A DNA stretch of 64,000 nucleotides, from NCBI GenBank assembly GCA_942492935.1, contig OW818654.1, forward strand, positions 1,798,001-1,862,000, read 5' to 3'. Source of the stretch: JANJUO01 sp942492935. GTDB lineage: Bacteria > Bacteroidota > Ignavibacteria > Kapaibacteriales > UBA2268. Shown here piece after piece: positions 28,371-36,270 of the stretch. Position numbers and translations under genes: made by a program. The notes beneath the pieces were generated by a model. It did no database searches, was not told where the DNA came from, and saw nothing but the letters and a program-made list of their open reading frames with translations. How positions within the stretch are numbered: the first letter of the stretch is position 1; every line of letters begins with the position of its first letter.

Positions 28371-28468
28371 AATTAAATCCAATTTATTACAAAAAATATC
28401 TATCTAAATTAACCATAATTTATGAAATTTCAAAATTGATTCTAAAACAAGTACATAGAGAAGAAATC

Positions 28469-29518
28469 TTATAAAACAGTTTGTTCTAATGTTGTCAGGG
28501 TTAATTTTTTAGCATCAAGTGTAGCGTTGATACCGATAGGCAATGTAAGATAAGTATTTAAATGTCCAAAATTAAATCCTAAAACAGTAGGAATATTCAA
28601 TGGTTTCAAAACTTGGTCGAAAACTTCCATTAAAGAATAACCTTTATTTGGATAAAATGGCTTTCTTAAAGTGAGATTTTTAAATTCGCCAATAATTATA
28701 CCTTTACATTTTTGCAATTTATTAGCTAATAGTAGTTGTGTCAACATTCTATCAATTTGATATGAATGAACAGATACATCTTCAAAGAAAAAGATTGAAT
28801 CAGTAGTATCAATTTCAAACTCTGTTCCAAGTGTTGAAGTTAAAATTGTAAGATTTCCTCCAGTTAGTTTTCCAGATGCAATTCCCGGATAAATAGTTTG
28901 GGCGGTTGGCTGTGAAATTTTTAATTTACTACCATCATCTTTTGAAAAAATAGTTTTTAATAAATTAGATGATTGTGTTTGGTCGAATAAAGAAGAAGCA
29001 ACAGGTCCGTGATATGTAACTAATTTTGTCATTTTATTTACTGCTAATAATAATGCAGTTATATCACTAAAACCCATAATAATTTTAGGATAAGAAATAA
29101 GGGCATTGTAGTTGATTTTAGGAAGAATTCTCATAATTCCATAACCACCTCTACCACATATAATTGCGTCTATATCATCACGTTCAATAAATCCATTTAA
29201 TTCCTTTAATCTAACATCATCAGGAGCAGAAAAATATTTATAATTGTTGGATTGATTTTTAATTGTATCACCAATTATAGCTGTTAGACCATTATTTTTG
29301 CAAAATCTTAAACAATTCTGAATTTCCCAAGGATTAGTTGGACTTGAAGGTGCAGTAATTGCAATTTTAGAACCTTTTTTTAAGCCATTTGGAATTATAC
29401 TATTATATTTAAAATTAACTACGGGTTCAGTTATATCTGTATTTTTTGCATTACTTGAAATAATACTCCCTGCAATCAAACCACCGGTAATTCCCTTTAC
29501 AAAATCTCTTCTATCCAT
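28469..29518 (-). CDS. ldcA: LD-carboxypeptidase (peptidase family S66), Tat-exported
   Basis: 349 residues. The N-terminus MDRRDFVKGITGG followed by a hydrophobic stretch is a twin-arginine signal, so the enzyme is exported folded. The S66 catalytic triad is visible: Ser151 (GFSDITAL), Glu246 (FFEDVSVH) and His319 (GFNFGHLNTYLTLPIG). The family cleaves the L,D bond before the terminal D-Ala of murein tetrapeptides. Classic LdcA is cytoplasmic, so an exported form acting on periplasmic peptidoglycan is a variation. The symbol is by family, not proven orthology. No operon partner lies close. Confidence 0.85.
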   Translation of the reverse strand: MDRRDFVKGITGGLIAGSIISSNAKNTDITEPVVNFKYNSIIPNGLKKGSKIAITAPSSPTNPWEIQNCLRFCKNNGLTAIIGDTIKNQSNNYKYFSAPDDVRLKELNGFIERDDIDAIICGRGGYGIMRILPKINYNALISYPKIIMGFSDITALLLAVNKMTKLVTYHGPVASSLFDQTQSSNLLKTIFSKDDGSKLKISQPTAQTIYPGIASGKLTGGNLTILTSTLGTEFEIDTTDSIFFFEDVSVHSYQIDRMLTQLLLANKLQKCKGIIIGEFKNLTLRKPFYPNKGYSLMEVFDQVLKPLNIPTVLGFNFGHLNTYLTLPIGINATLDAKKLTLTTLEQTVL

Positions 29519-29631
29519 AAAAAAAACAAAAAATAAAAAAACAAAAATAATAATTTTTAAATTACGTAAAAATTCCCTAATTTTAAAGTTCTATTTAATC
29601 AAAAATTGAAATTATGTTTTTGATTAATTAA

Positions 29632-29716
29632 GGACAGGTGCAGGAGTGGTTTAACTGGCACGCCTGGAAAGCGTGTGTATCGCAAGGTACCGAGGGTTCG
29701 AATCCCTCCCTTTCCG
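29632..29716 (+). tRNA. tRNA-Ser (anticodon GGA)
   Basis: 85 bases with all arms. D stem CAG/CUG; anticodon stem CACGC/GCGTG with loop CTGGAAA, giving anticodon GGA at 29666-29668; a long variable arm (GTATC, GCAA loop, GGTAC) as required for serine; and T stem GAGGG/CCCTC with loop TTCGAAT. The acceptor stem GGACAGG pairs with CCTTTCC except for C4 against U69. The discriminator is G, and the CCA end is not encoded (GCAA follows). Confidence 0.93.
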
Positions 29717-29756
29717 CAAGTTAGTACAATTGTAACATAATATTTATTTAGAATAT

Positions 29757-29785
29757 TTTGTGAATTTTCAGTAATTTTACATTTG
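29757..29785 (+). promoter_or_regulatory. Candidate promoter, TTTG-N17-TACATTTG
   Basis: TTTG at 29757-29760 and TACATTTG at 29778-29785, with a 17-base spacer within the known Bacteroidota range. It lies between the tRNA and the receiver-kinase gene and predicts a transcript start near 29792, 34 bases before the ATG. Confidence 0.45.
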
Positions 29786-29825
29786 TGTAGAAATTTATTT
29801 ACTGTTTTACTTTGAAATAATAATT

Positions 29826-30986
29826 ATGACTGAAATTTCAGATACTGGCATACAAGTTCCATTGATTTTAATTGTAGATGATATTCCGAAAAATTTACAA
29901 TTATTATCAAGTATTTTATCGGCAGAAGGTTATCAGATTGCATTTGCATCTAATGGCTTACAAGCTCTATCAGTTTTGGAAACTACTAAACCTGATTTGA
30001 TTTTATTAGATATAATGATGCCTGAATTAGATGGATATGAAGTTTGCAAACGTCTAAAAGAAAATAATGATACTAAAGATATTCCAGTTATTTTTCTTAC
30101 TGGAAGAGTTGAAACTGAAGATGTAATTAGAGGATTTAAAGTTGGTGCTGTTGATTATGTTACCAAACCATTTAATTCAGTTGAATTATTAATTAGGGTA
30201 AAAACTCATATTGAATTAAAATTATCAAAAGATGAACTTATTCTAAAAAATCAACAATTACATGACTATCAAACCGAATTAAAACAGTTAATTTCTACAA
30301 AAGATAAATTTTTCTCAATAATTGCCCATGACCTTAGGGGACCATTTAGCGGATTTTTGGGGCTTTCAGATATTCTGATGAATGAATATGATTCTTTAGA
30401 TAAAAGTGAAATTGTACAAATTTCAGAAAGTATGAACAAAGCTGCTAAAAGATTATTTAGTTTTCTCGAAAATTTATTGGAATGGTCATCAACTCAAACT
30501 GGTAGATTAGAGATTCATAAATCAAATTTAGATATTTCTTATGTTGCAGACAAAGTAATTTCATTGTTATCTACATCAGCTAATGACAAAGATATTGTAT
30601 TATCTAATAAAATTAATCAAAATACATATATAATTGCAGATGGTAATGTTGTTCAGACAATCTTGAGAAATCTAATATCGAATGCCATAAAATTTACAAA
30701 GAATAATGGTAGTGTTAATGTAACAGCTAAAGAATATGACGAAAACCAAGTATTAATTTCAGTAATTGATAATGGAGTAGGAATGTCTGAAGATGTAATT
30801 GAAAAAATATTCAAATTGGATTTAAAACATTCTACCCCTGGTACTAATAATGAATCTGGTACGGGTTTAGGGATTGTTCTTTGCAAAGAATTGGTTAATA
30901 AATCCGATGGTGAATTATTTGTTAAAAGTGAGGTAGGCGTAGGTACAACTTTTTCATTTACATTACCTAAATTAAATATTCAATAA
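29826..30986 (+). CDS. Receiver-histidine kinase (REC-HisKA-HATPase), cytoplasmic
   Basis: 386 residues. An N-terminal receiver (about 13-130) has phospho-acceptor Asp in LILLDIMMPELDG and Lys in YVTKPF. A helical linker (about 135-160) leads to HisKA with the phospho-His in FFSIIAHDLRGPF and an ATPase domain with NLISNAIKFT (N box), VIDNGVGM (G1) and SGTGLGIVLCKEL (G2). There is no membrane segment or other sensor. This order (receiver before kinase) is used for kinases controlled by another phospho-donor. Its ATPase domain lacks the PSEG-type insertion of the three kinases at 55.7-63.7 kb, which makes it a useful reference for that element. Confidence 0.92.
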   Translation: MTEISDTGIQVPLILIVDDIPKNLQLLSSILSAEGYQIAFASNGLQALSVLETTKPDLILLDIMMPELDGYEVCKRLKENNDTKDIPVIFLTGRVETEDVIRGFKVGAVDYVTKPFNSVELLIRVKTHIELKLSKDELILKNQQLHDYQTELKQLISTKDKFFSIIAHDLRGPFSGFLGLSDILMNEYDSLDKSEIVQISESMNKAAKRLFSFLENLLEWSSTQTGRLEIHKSNLDISYVADKVISLLSTSANDKDIVLSNKINQNTYIIADGNVVQTILRNLISNAIKFTKNNGSVNVTAKEYDENQVLISVIDNGVGMSEDVIEKIFKLDLKHSTPGTNNESGTGLGIVLCKELVNKSDGELFVKSEVGVGTTFSFTLPKLNIQ

Positions 30987-31109
30987 TTTAATTTGAAATT
31001 TCAATGCAAAATAATAGAAAATTATTTGTATTTATACATATCAATTAAAATCAATTGAAAATTTATATTTGAATTTTATAAACAACAAAATTAACCGAAA
31101 TAAGAAAAT

Positions 31110-31712
31110 ATGAAAAAATTGGTCGAATGGCTTAGAAGTTTAAAAGAATGGATGGAAAAATTTGCTGAAAAGCCACAAGCTATGTGGATTTTGTTTGTAA
31201 TAGCTATTGCAGAGTCTTCATTTTTTCCATTGCCACCTGATATATTACTGATTGCAATTGCTGTTTCAGCACCAAAGAAAGCATTTAAAGCAGCTCTTTT
31301 TTGTACTATTGGTTCTGTTATTGGTGGTGTAATAGGATATTTTATTGGTTATGGTTTGATGGAAACAGTTGGAAATCAAATAGTTCAATTCTACAATGCG
31401 CAAGAAGTTTGGGACAAAGTTGTAACTATTTATAGAGGTGAAGTGGGTTTATGGTTTTTAGCAGGAGCCGCATTTTCTCCAATACCATTCAAAGTAGCAA
31501 CAATTGCAGCTGGTGCAACTCAGATGGAGCTAATTCCATTTATTTTGATTTCGACATTAGGCAGGGCGGGGAGATTTTTTCTTGTTGGAGGATTGATTTA
31601 CTTCATAGGACCTGCTGTAAAAACATATATTGATAAATATTTTGATAAATTATCAATAATATTTTTGATTCTTTTGATTGGTGGTTTCGTTGCAATAAAA
31701 TATATATTATGA
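31110..31712 (+). CDS. DedA/YqaA-family membrane protein (VTT domain)
   Basis: 200 residues with about five hydrophobic segments. ESSFFPLPPDILL near the N-terminus and SPIPFKVATIAAGA plus GRAGRFFLVGG later are the signatures of the SNARE-associated/VTT (DedA-like, YqaA subgroup) fold. Members act as lipid scramblases or undecaprenyl-phosphate and phosphatidylethanolamine flippases, so a role in envelope lipid traffic fits. A -7-like box TATATTTG at 31064-31071 lies 39 bases before the ATG. The glycosyltransferase gene starts one base after its stop, and the Nudix gene follows, forming an operon. Confidence 0.85.
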   Translation: MKKLVEWLRSLKEWMEKFAEKPQAMWILFVIAIAESSFFPLPPDILLIAIAVSAPKKAFKAALFCTIGSVIGGVIGYFIGYGLMETVGNQIVQFYNAQEVWDKVVTIYRGEVGLWFLAGAAFSPIPFKVATIAAGATQMELIPFILISTLGRAGRFFLVGGLIYFIGPAVKTYIDKYFDKLSIIFLILLIGGFVAIKYIL

Positions 31713-31713
31713 T

Positions 31714-32877
31714 TTGAAAAAAATATTATATATATGGAAAGATTTATATCCTTGGGATATCAGAGTTCAAAAAGTATGCGAATCTTTGGTAAAGAATAAT
31801 AATGACGTTTATTTATTATGCAGATGGAAAAAGGGTCAAAAAAAATCTGAAATTATCAATGGAATAAATGTTATTAGAGTTGGTTATGGAAGACCAAATT
31901 TCATGACTATTCCATTACAATTCAATCCTATTTGGGACAATGCTATTGAGTTTCATATTCGTAAAATCAAGCCAAATTTAATTATAATTCGTGAAATATT
32001 ATTAGCAATATCCTCAGGTAGATTTGCAAAAAAATATGGAATACCTATTATTATGGATATGGCAGAAAACTATCCTGCCGCAATGAGAGATTTCAAAAAA
32101 TATAATCAATCAAAGTTGTTAAAATATGCAGTTCACAACTTAAAACTTCCTGATAGAATTGAAAAGACTTCAGTTGCTTTAATGGATGGAATAATGGTTG
32201 TATGTGATGAACAAATTCAAAGATTATATGATAATTATAATTTTGATAAAACACTTATCTCTGTTGTTCACAACACTATTTCAAGAGGCGTATTAAAACC
32301 TTTGAAATCAACTAAAGATGATAAATTAATTACAATACTTCATCATGGTTGGATGTCTGGAGAAAAAAGTTTGATTAATTTAATCAAGGCATTTAAAATT
32401 GCAATTAAATCAAATCAAAATTTGAAATTAGTTCTTGCTGGAAATGGTGAATGTGAAAATGAATACAAGCAATTGGCGATTGATGAAATTAATTCAGGTA
32501 AAATTGTTTTTCTTGGAAAGTATAATTATGACGAATTACAAGGTATTATAAATAATTGTGATTTTGGTATCATTCCTTATCAAGTGAGCGATTTTAATAA
32601 TTATACAATTCATAATAAAATATTTGATTATTTTGCTGTTGGGAAACCCGTCATTGTATCGGAAGTAACTCCATTAAAGAGAATAATAACAGAAACAAAT
32701 GCAGGTATTATTGCTAATTGTGAAAATGTAGAATCTCTGTCAAAAACTCTATCAGAACTAAAAAAAGTTGATTATGAAATACTGTCAAGTAATGCTTATA
32801 ATTCGTTTGAAAACAAGTATAATTGGGACATTGATAGTAGAGTGCTTTTGAATTTTATTCACAAATTTATTGATTGA
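31714..32877 (+). CDS. Glycosyltransferase family 4-like protein (GT-B fold)
   Basis: 387 residues starting with TTG at 31714, one base after the upstream stop. No in-frame ATG exists near, and the first residues (KKILYIWKDLYPWDIRVQKV) are already the first beta-alpha unit of the fold, so TTG is well supported. The C-terminal half has the donor-binding pattern: ILHHGWMSGEKSLINLIKAF, LVLAGNGECENEY, FLGKYNYDELQGIINNCDFG, then IFDYFAVGKPVIVSE. Expected to transfer a sugar from a nucleotide donor during surface polysaccharide or lipid glycosylation. Acceptor and donor unknown. Confidence 0.88.
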   Translation: MKKILYIWKDLYPWDIRVQKVCESLVKNNNDVYLLCRWKKGQKKSEIINGINVIRVGYGRPNFMTIPLQFNPIWDNAIEFHIRKIKPNLIIIREILLAISSGRFAKKYGIPIIMDMAENYPAAMRDFKKYNQSKLLKYAVHNLKLPDRIEKTSVALMDGIMVVCDEQIQRLYDNYNFDKTLISVVHNTISRGVLKPLKSTKDDKLITILHHGWMSGEKSLINLIKAFKIAIKSNQNLKLVLAGNGECENEYKQLAIDEINSGKIVFLGKYNYDELQGIINNCDFGIIPYQVSDFNNYTIHNKIFDYFAVGKPVIVSEVTPLKRIITETNAGIIANCENVESLSKTLSELKKVDYEILSSNAYNSFENKYNWDIDSRVLLNFIHKFID

Positions 32878-32878
32878 A

Positions 32879-33262
32879 ATGCCAACATTTATATCTAATA
32901 CAGTTCAGGTTCATATTGCTTCATTTAATGAAGAATTTGATTTTTATAAATTTCTTACATTAAAAAGGGCATCAAATGAATCAGTTTATCCTAATATTTG
33001 GCAAGTAGTTACAGGCACAATTGAAGCCAATGAAACTGCAATCCAAACAGCATTAAGAGAGACTTTCGAAGAAACAGGTTTGATGCCAATTAAATTATGG
33101 GCAATACCATATCTATCACAATATTATAGTTGGAAAAAAGATACAGTAAATTCATCTCCTGTATTTGGAATACTTGTAGATAGCAATTGCGAAATCAAAC
33201 TCTCAAACGAGCATCAATCTTTCGAATGGCTCTATCTTGATGCTTGTCTCGACCGACTTTAA
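32879..33262 (+). CDS. Nudix hydrolase, cut short by an in-frame stop
   Basis: 127 residues from the ATG at 32879, directly after the glycosyltransferase gene. The Nudix box is complete: G46-x5-E52-x7-R60-E61-x2-E64-E65-x-G67 (GTIEANETAIQTALRETFEE). It hydrolyses a nucleoside diphosphate linked to some other group; the substrate is unknown. The reading frame ends at TAA (33260-33262) in ...DACLDRL, but the same frame continues directly with 32 codons that look like the normal Nudix C-terminus. One base change (for example AAA to TAA) would explain this. The catalytic part is intact, so a shortened protein may still fold. Confidence 0.8.
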   Translation: MPTFISNTVQVHIASFNEEFDFYKFLTLKRASNESVYPNIWQVVTGTIEANETAIQTALRETFEETGLMPIKLWAIPYLSQYYSWKKDTVNSSPVFGILVDSNCEIKLSNEHQSFEWLYLDACLDRL

Positions 33263-33361
33263 TTACCTTCACATAAAGCAGGAACACAGATTTTTTTTGA
33301 TACAATTTTGAATAATAATGACCAGTCATTATTTGAAATAGAATTGGACAAAATTAAATAA
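33263..33361 (+). pseudogene. Detached C-terminal end of the Nudix gene
   Basis: In the same frame as the Nudix gene, immediately after its TAA, 32 sense codons read LPSHKAGTQIFFDTIL and then NNNDQSLFEIELDKIK before a second TAA at 33359-33361. LPSHKAG-x-x-x-FFDTI resembles the last strand and helix of Nudix proteins of this type. The full-length ancestral protein would be about 160 residues. Confidence 0.7.
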
Positions 33362-33647
33362 TTCAGCTAATATTTAATAATTATCTAACAGTGTGAATTT
33401 GTAAAGTAAGATTTTACCATTTTTTATTGTTTCTTTCCAAAAAAACCAAATTTTGATATTATTTTACTATTTTGTGTCATATTCAGTGATATTACATAAT
33501 TCCCAATAATCACTATCCCAAATCCAATATTTTGACATAATTTCTAATTTATTTTTGACTGATAACGAATTTCTAATTGGACAGATTCTTATCATAAAAT
33601 TTATGCAGAAAAGAGTTACAAATAACATAATTCTTTATACTGAACAC

Positions 33648-33717
33648 TTCGACAAGCTCAGTGACTGGGAGGACTTTACATATAATTCCTTCCCCTTTAG
33701 TCATTGAGCTTGTCGAA
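33648..33717. repeat. Intergenic inverted repeat with a module shared with 44.5 kb
   Basis: The left arm TTCGACAAGCTCAGTGACT (33648-33666) is the reverse complement, with one mismatch, of AGTCATTGAGCTTGTCGAA (33699-33717). Between them lies GGGAGGACTTTACATAT (33667-33683), found again at 44563-44577 as GGAGGACTTTACATAT. Together these suggest a short mobile palindromic unit built of exchangeable parts. Confidence 0.7.
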
Positions 33718-33867
33718 ATGGGGAAGGTTAGGATGGAGTTAAACATTATACAACATAGAAAAAATAATTCTGAAACGAGTTACCAATGACATCTTTTTTC
33801 CTTGCATCAGTATTAAGACTTTTAAGGCAGTTCCAATTAACTTCGGATGAAAGAAATCCTCCTTAAT

Positions 33868-33886
33868 CCCCCTTTAATAAAGGGGG
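33868..33886. repeat. Short G/C-arm hairpin in repeat region
   Basis: CCCCCTTT (33868-33875) pairs with AAAGGGGG (33879-33886) across a 3-base loop, followed by a second AAAGGGGG-like run. It resembles degenerate copies of the intergenic palindromes; a related decayed piece (CCCCCTTTAAGAAAGTGGG) lies near 44676. Confidence 0.5.
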
Positions 33887-34068
33887 AAAGGGGGATTTGA
33901 AATAATTCTACATTGAGGGCTCTGAAACAATCTACCAATGACTACAATTTTTTTTAATGGTGTCATTTTGCAAATTTTTTTAAATATTTTTGGCTCCGCA
34001 CTTCAGAATGACATAATTCGTGAATGTATTCAGAACCGAATTCACAATTACATAAATAGAAACACCAT

Positions 34069-34485
34069 TTATTCCCCGATAATTTTTATCAAAACTTTTT
34101 TCTGTCTCATACCATCAAATTCACCATAGAAAATTTGCTCCCAAGGACCGAAATCCAATTTTCCATCAGTAATTGCAACTAAAACTTCACGCCCCATAAT
34201 TTGCCTTTTTAAATGGGCATCTGCATTGTCCTCAACACCATTGTGTTTGTACTGACTATATGGCTTTTCTGGTGCTAATTTTTCAAGCCAAAGCTCAAAA
34301 TCATGATGTAACCCTCTTTCATCATCATTGATGAATACGCTTGCAGTTATGTGCATAGCATTTACTAAAACAAACCCTTCTTTAATTCCGCTATCTTTCA
34401 AACATTGATTCACATCATGTGTAATATTCAAATATTCACGGCGGTTGTTTGTTCTGATAATTAACTCTTTACGAAAACTTTTCAT
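34069..34485 (-). CDS. YjbQ-family protein (UPF0047, secondary thiamine-phosphate synthase)
   Basis: 138 residues, the normal family length. The family's conserved stretches are NAMHITASVFINDDERGLHHD, HNGVEDNADAHLKRQIMG and DFGPWEQIFYGEFDG, the last close to the C-terminus. YjbQ homologues can make thiamine phosphate in vivo with low efficiency, and the physiological role is unsettled. It is a single gene next to repeat DNA, divergent from the PAS gene. Confidence 0.92.
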   Translation of the reverse strand: MKSFRKELIIRTNNRREYLNITHDVNQCLKDSGIKEGFVLVNAMHITASVFINDDERGLHHDFELWLEKLAPEKPYSQYKHNGVEDNADAHLKRQIMGREVLVAITDGKLDFGPWEQIFYGEFDGMRQKKVLIKIIGE

Positions 34486-34646
34486 TTTTTAACCTCAAAT
34501 ACAATTTAATGTAAAACCAAAAATGCAAATACAAATTAAATTATTTTTAATTAATTAACAAAATATTAATTACAAATTATTATATTTAATTGCATTTTAA
34601 TTCGTTAATAGTTATTTATTAATGATAATATAGGAAATTACGAATA

Positions 34647-34982
34647 ATGGTTGATTATTTCAAAAAAATACCGGCTGCAGTTACAATAACTGACCATAAC
34701 AGCATAATTATATATATGAACGAAAAAGCTAAAGAAGTTTTTGCTAATGAAGGTGGTGCTTCATTAATTGGAAAGAATTTACTTGAATTTCACAATCCTA
34801 ATTCAAAAAAAATTATTAATGATATTTTAGAAACAGGCAAACCAAACAATTATACAATTGAAAAAAATGGTAATAAGAAATTCATTACGCAAATGCCTTG
34901 GTATGATGAAGAAAATAAAATTGGATTAATTGAAATTAGTTGTGAAATTCCTTATGAATTGCCTCATTTCATAAGAGGATAG
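34647..34982 (+). CDS. Stand-alone PAS-domain protein
   Basis: 111 residues consisting of one PAS domain: VTITDHNSIIIYMNEKAKEV, then LIGKNLLEFHNPNSKKII and a C-terminal strand (KIGLIEISCEI). There is no kinase, cyclase or DNA-binding part. PAS domains bind small ligands or cofactors or mediate dimerisation. Its stop lies one base before the SRAP start, and fetA and fetB follow, so it is the first gene of a four-gene unit. It may be a small regulator for that unit, which is inference. Confidence 0.8.
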   Translation: MVDYFKKIPAAVTITDHNSIIIYMNEKAKEVFANEGGASLIGKNLLEFHNPNSKKIINDILETGKPNNYTIEKNGNKKFITQMPWYDEENKIGLIEISCEIPYELPHFIRG

Positions 34983-34983
34983 T

Positions 34984-35634
34984 ATGTGTGGCAGATTTGC
35001 ATTAACTGCAACTACAAAAGATGTTGAAAAATTATTGCCCGGTTTTCGAGCTGACAATCCTTTTAAATCAAGGTATAATATCGCTCCAACTCAGGATATT
35101 ATCGTAGCTTTAAGTTCTGAACCTGAACAATTGTGTGAAGTTCGTTGGGGTTTGATTCCCCGCTGGGCTTCTGATATATCTATTGGTAATAAAATGTTTA
35201 ATGCAAGAGCTGAAACTTTGACCGAAAAACCATCATTTAGACACCTTGTAAATCGTAAAAGGTGTCTGATTTTTGCTGATGGCTTTTATGAATGGCAAAC
35301 AATTCCAAATTCTAAAAAGAAATTACCATACTTAATTTATTTTGATGATGGCTTGCCATTTACTTTTGGTGGATTATGGGAGCAATGGAAAAATCCAAAT
35401 GATGGCACAATTCTCACTACTACCACTATTATTACAACCCAAGCAAATGAATTTATGAGTAGTATTCATAATAGAATGCCTGTAATTATTGATGAAAAAT
35501 TTAGAAAAGATTGGCTTTCTATTGATGTGAAATTTGATGATTTAGCAGAACTCACAATACCAAGAGATTTTAATAATTTAACTATGGAAGTTTATGAGAA
35601 AGGATTTAAGAATGAAAATGCCTTATTGGATTAA
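34984..35634 (+). CDS. SOS response-associated peptidase (SRAP; YedK/HMCES family)
   Basis: 216 residues. Cys2 is next to the start (MCGRFALT), as needed for crosslinking after Met removal. Other active-site residues are Asn73 (FNARAET), Glu103 (GFYEWQ) and His162 (SSIHNRMPVI), and YNIAPTQ is present. The family forms a stable thiazolidine DNA-protein crosslink with abasic sites in single-stranded DNA and so shields them. It lies between the PAS gene and fetA with almost no spacing. Confidence 0.95.
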   Translation: MCGRFALTATTKDVEKLLPGFRADNPFKSRYNIAPTQDIIVALSSEPEQLCEVRWGLIPRWASDISIGNKMFNARAETLTEKPSFRHLVNRKRCLIFADGFYEWQTIPNSKKKLPYLIYFDDGLPFTFGGLWEQWKNPNDGTILTTTTIITTQANEFMSSIHNRMPVIIDEKFRKDWLSIDVKFDDLAELTIPRDFNNLTMEVYEKGFKNENALLD

Positions 35635-35643
35635 TTGAGAATT

Positions 35644-36270
35644 ATGATAAAATTACAAAATGTCGGCTTGAAGTATAATGATAAATGGTTGTTTAGAAAT
35701 TTCAACTTAGATTTACCTATAAATAAATCCATTGCATTAAAAGGAATGTCTGGTGGTGGTAAATCGAGTATAATCAATTTGATATTAGGATTTTTTGAGC
35801 CTGATGAAGGGGAAATTTATATTCTTGGTAATAAGCTAACTCAATTTAATTGTAGTGAAATACGTTCAAATATTTCATATTTGCCACAAAATTATAACAT
35901 TTTAAATAGTGGAACAGTATTTCAAACAATTATGAATCCATTTAAATTTGAAATCAACAAAAACATCAAAATTGATAGAGAAATTATTTTGAATGAATTT
36001 AAGAAATTAAATTTAGATAGTTCAATAATTGATAATCCTTTTAATTCAGCATCTGGTGGTGAAAAGCAGAGAATTGCTTTGATAATTTCCAAACTTCTCA
36101 ATCGTAAAATAATACTTCTTGACGAACCAACTTCGGCATTAGATAAAGAAAGTAAATATCTGGCTGCCAAATATATACTCGAATTAGAGAACAATTGCGT
36201 GATTACAATTTCTCATGATGAAGAATGGATTTCTTTTTGTAACAATTCAATGGATTTAAAAATTGCATAG
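35644..36270 (+). CDS. fetA: ABC transporter ATP-binding protein, FetA-like iron exporter subunit
   Basis: 208 residues from the ATG at 35644 (a TTG nine bases earlier is open). Walker A GMSGGGKSSI, signature ASGGEKQRI, Walker B IILLDEPTSAL and the switch His in TISHDEE are all present. It pairs with the overlapping fetB gene; in E. coli FetAB exports iron and improves resistance to oxidative stress. Family length is about 220, so it is complete. Its stop overlaps the fetB start by 8 bases. Confidence 0.85.
   Translation: MIKLQNVGLKYNDKWLFRNFNLDLPINKSIALKGMSGGGKSSIINLILGFFEPDEGEIYILGNKLTQFNCSEIRSNISYLPQNYNILNSGTVFQTIMNPFKFEINKNIKIDREIILNEFKKLNLDSSIIDNPFNSASGGEKQRIALIISKLLNRKIILLDEPTSALDKESKYLAAKYILELENNCVITISHDEEWISFCNNSMDLKIA

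Larger units (their letters stand above)
33362..34068. other. Repeat-rich intergenic region without genes
   Basis: About 700 bases with no coding frame of protein character. It contains a long inverted repeat (33648-33717), a C5T3/A3G5 hairpin (33868-33886) and two copies of a dispersed module of the form TTCTGAAACnAGTTACCAATGAC, at 33767-33792 and 33920-33943. An open frame on the plus strand at 33938-34129 is made from repeat DNA and was not accepted. Confidence 0.6.

Noticed and set aside
33938..34129. Open frame in the repeat region
   Set aside because: Composed of repeat and hydrophobic low-complexity codons, without start context or family resemblance.
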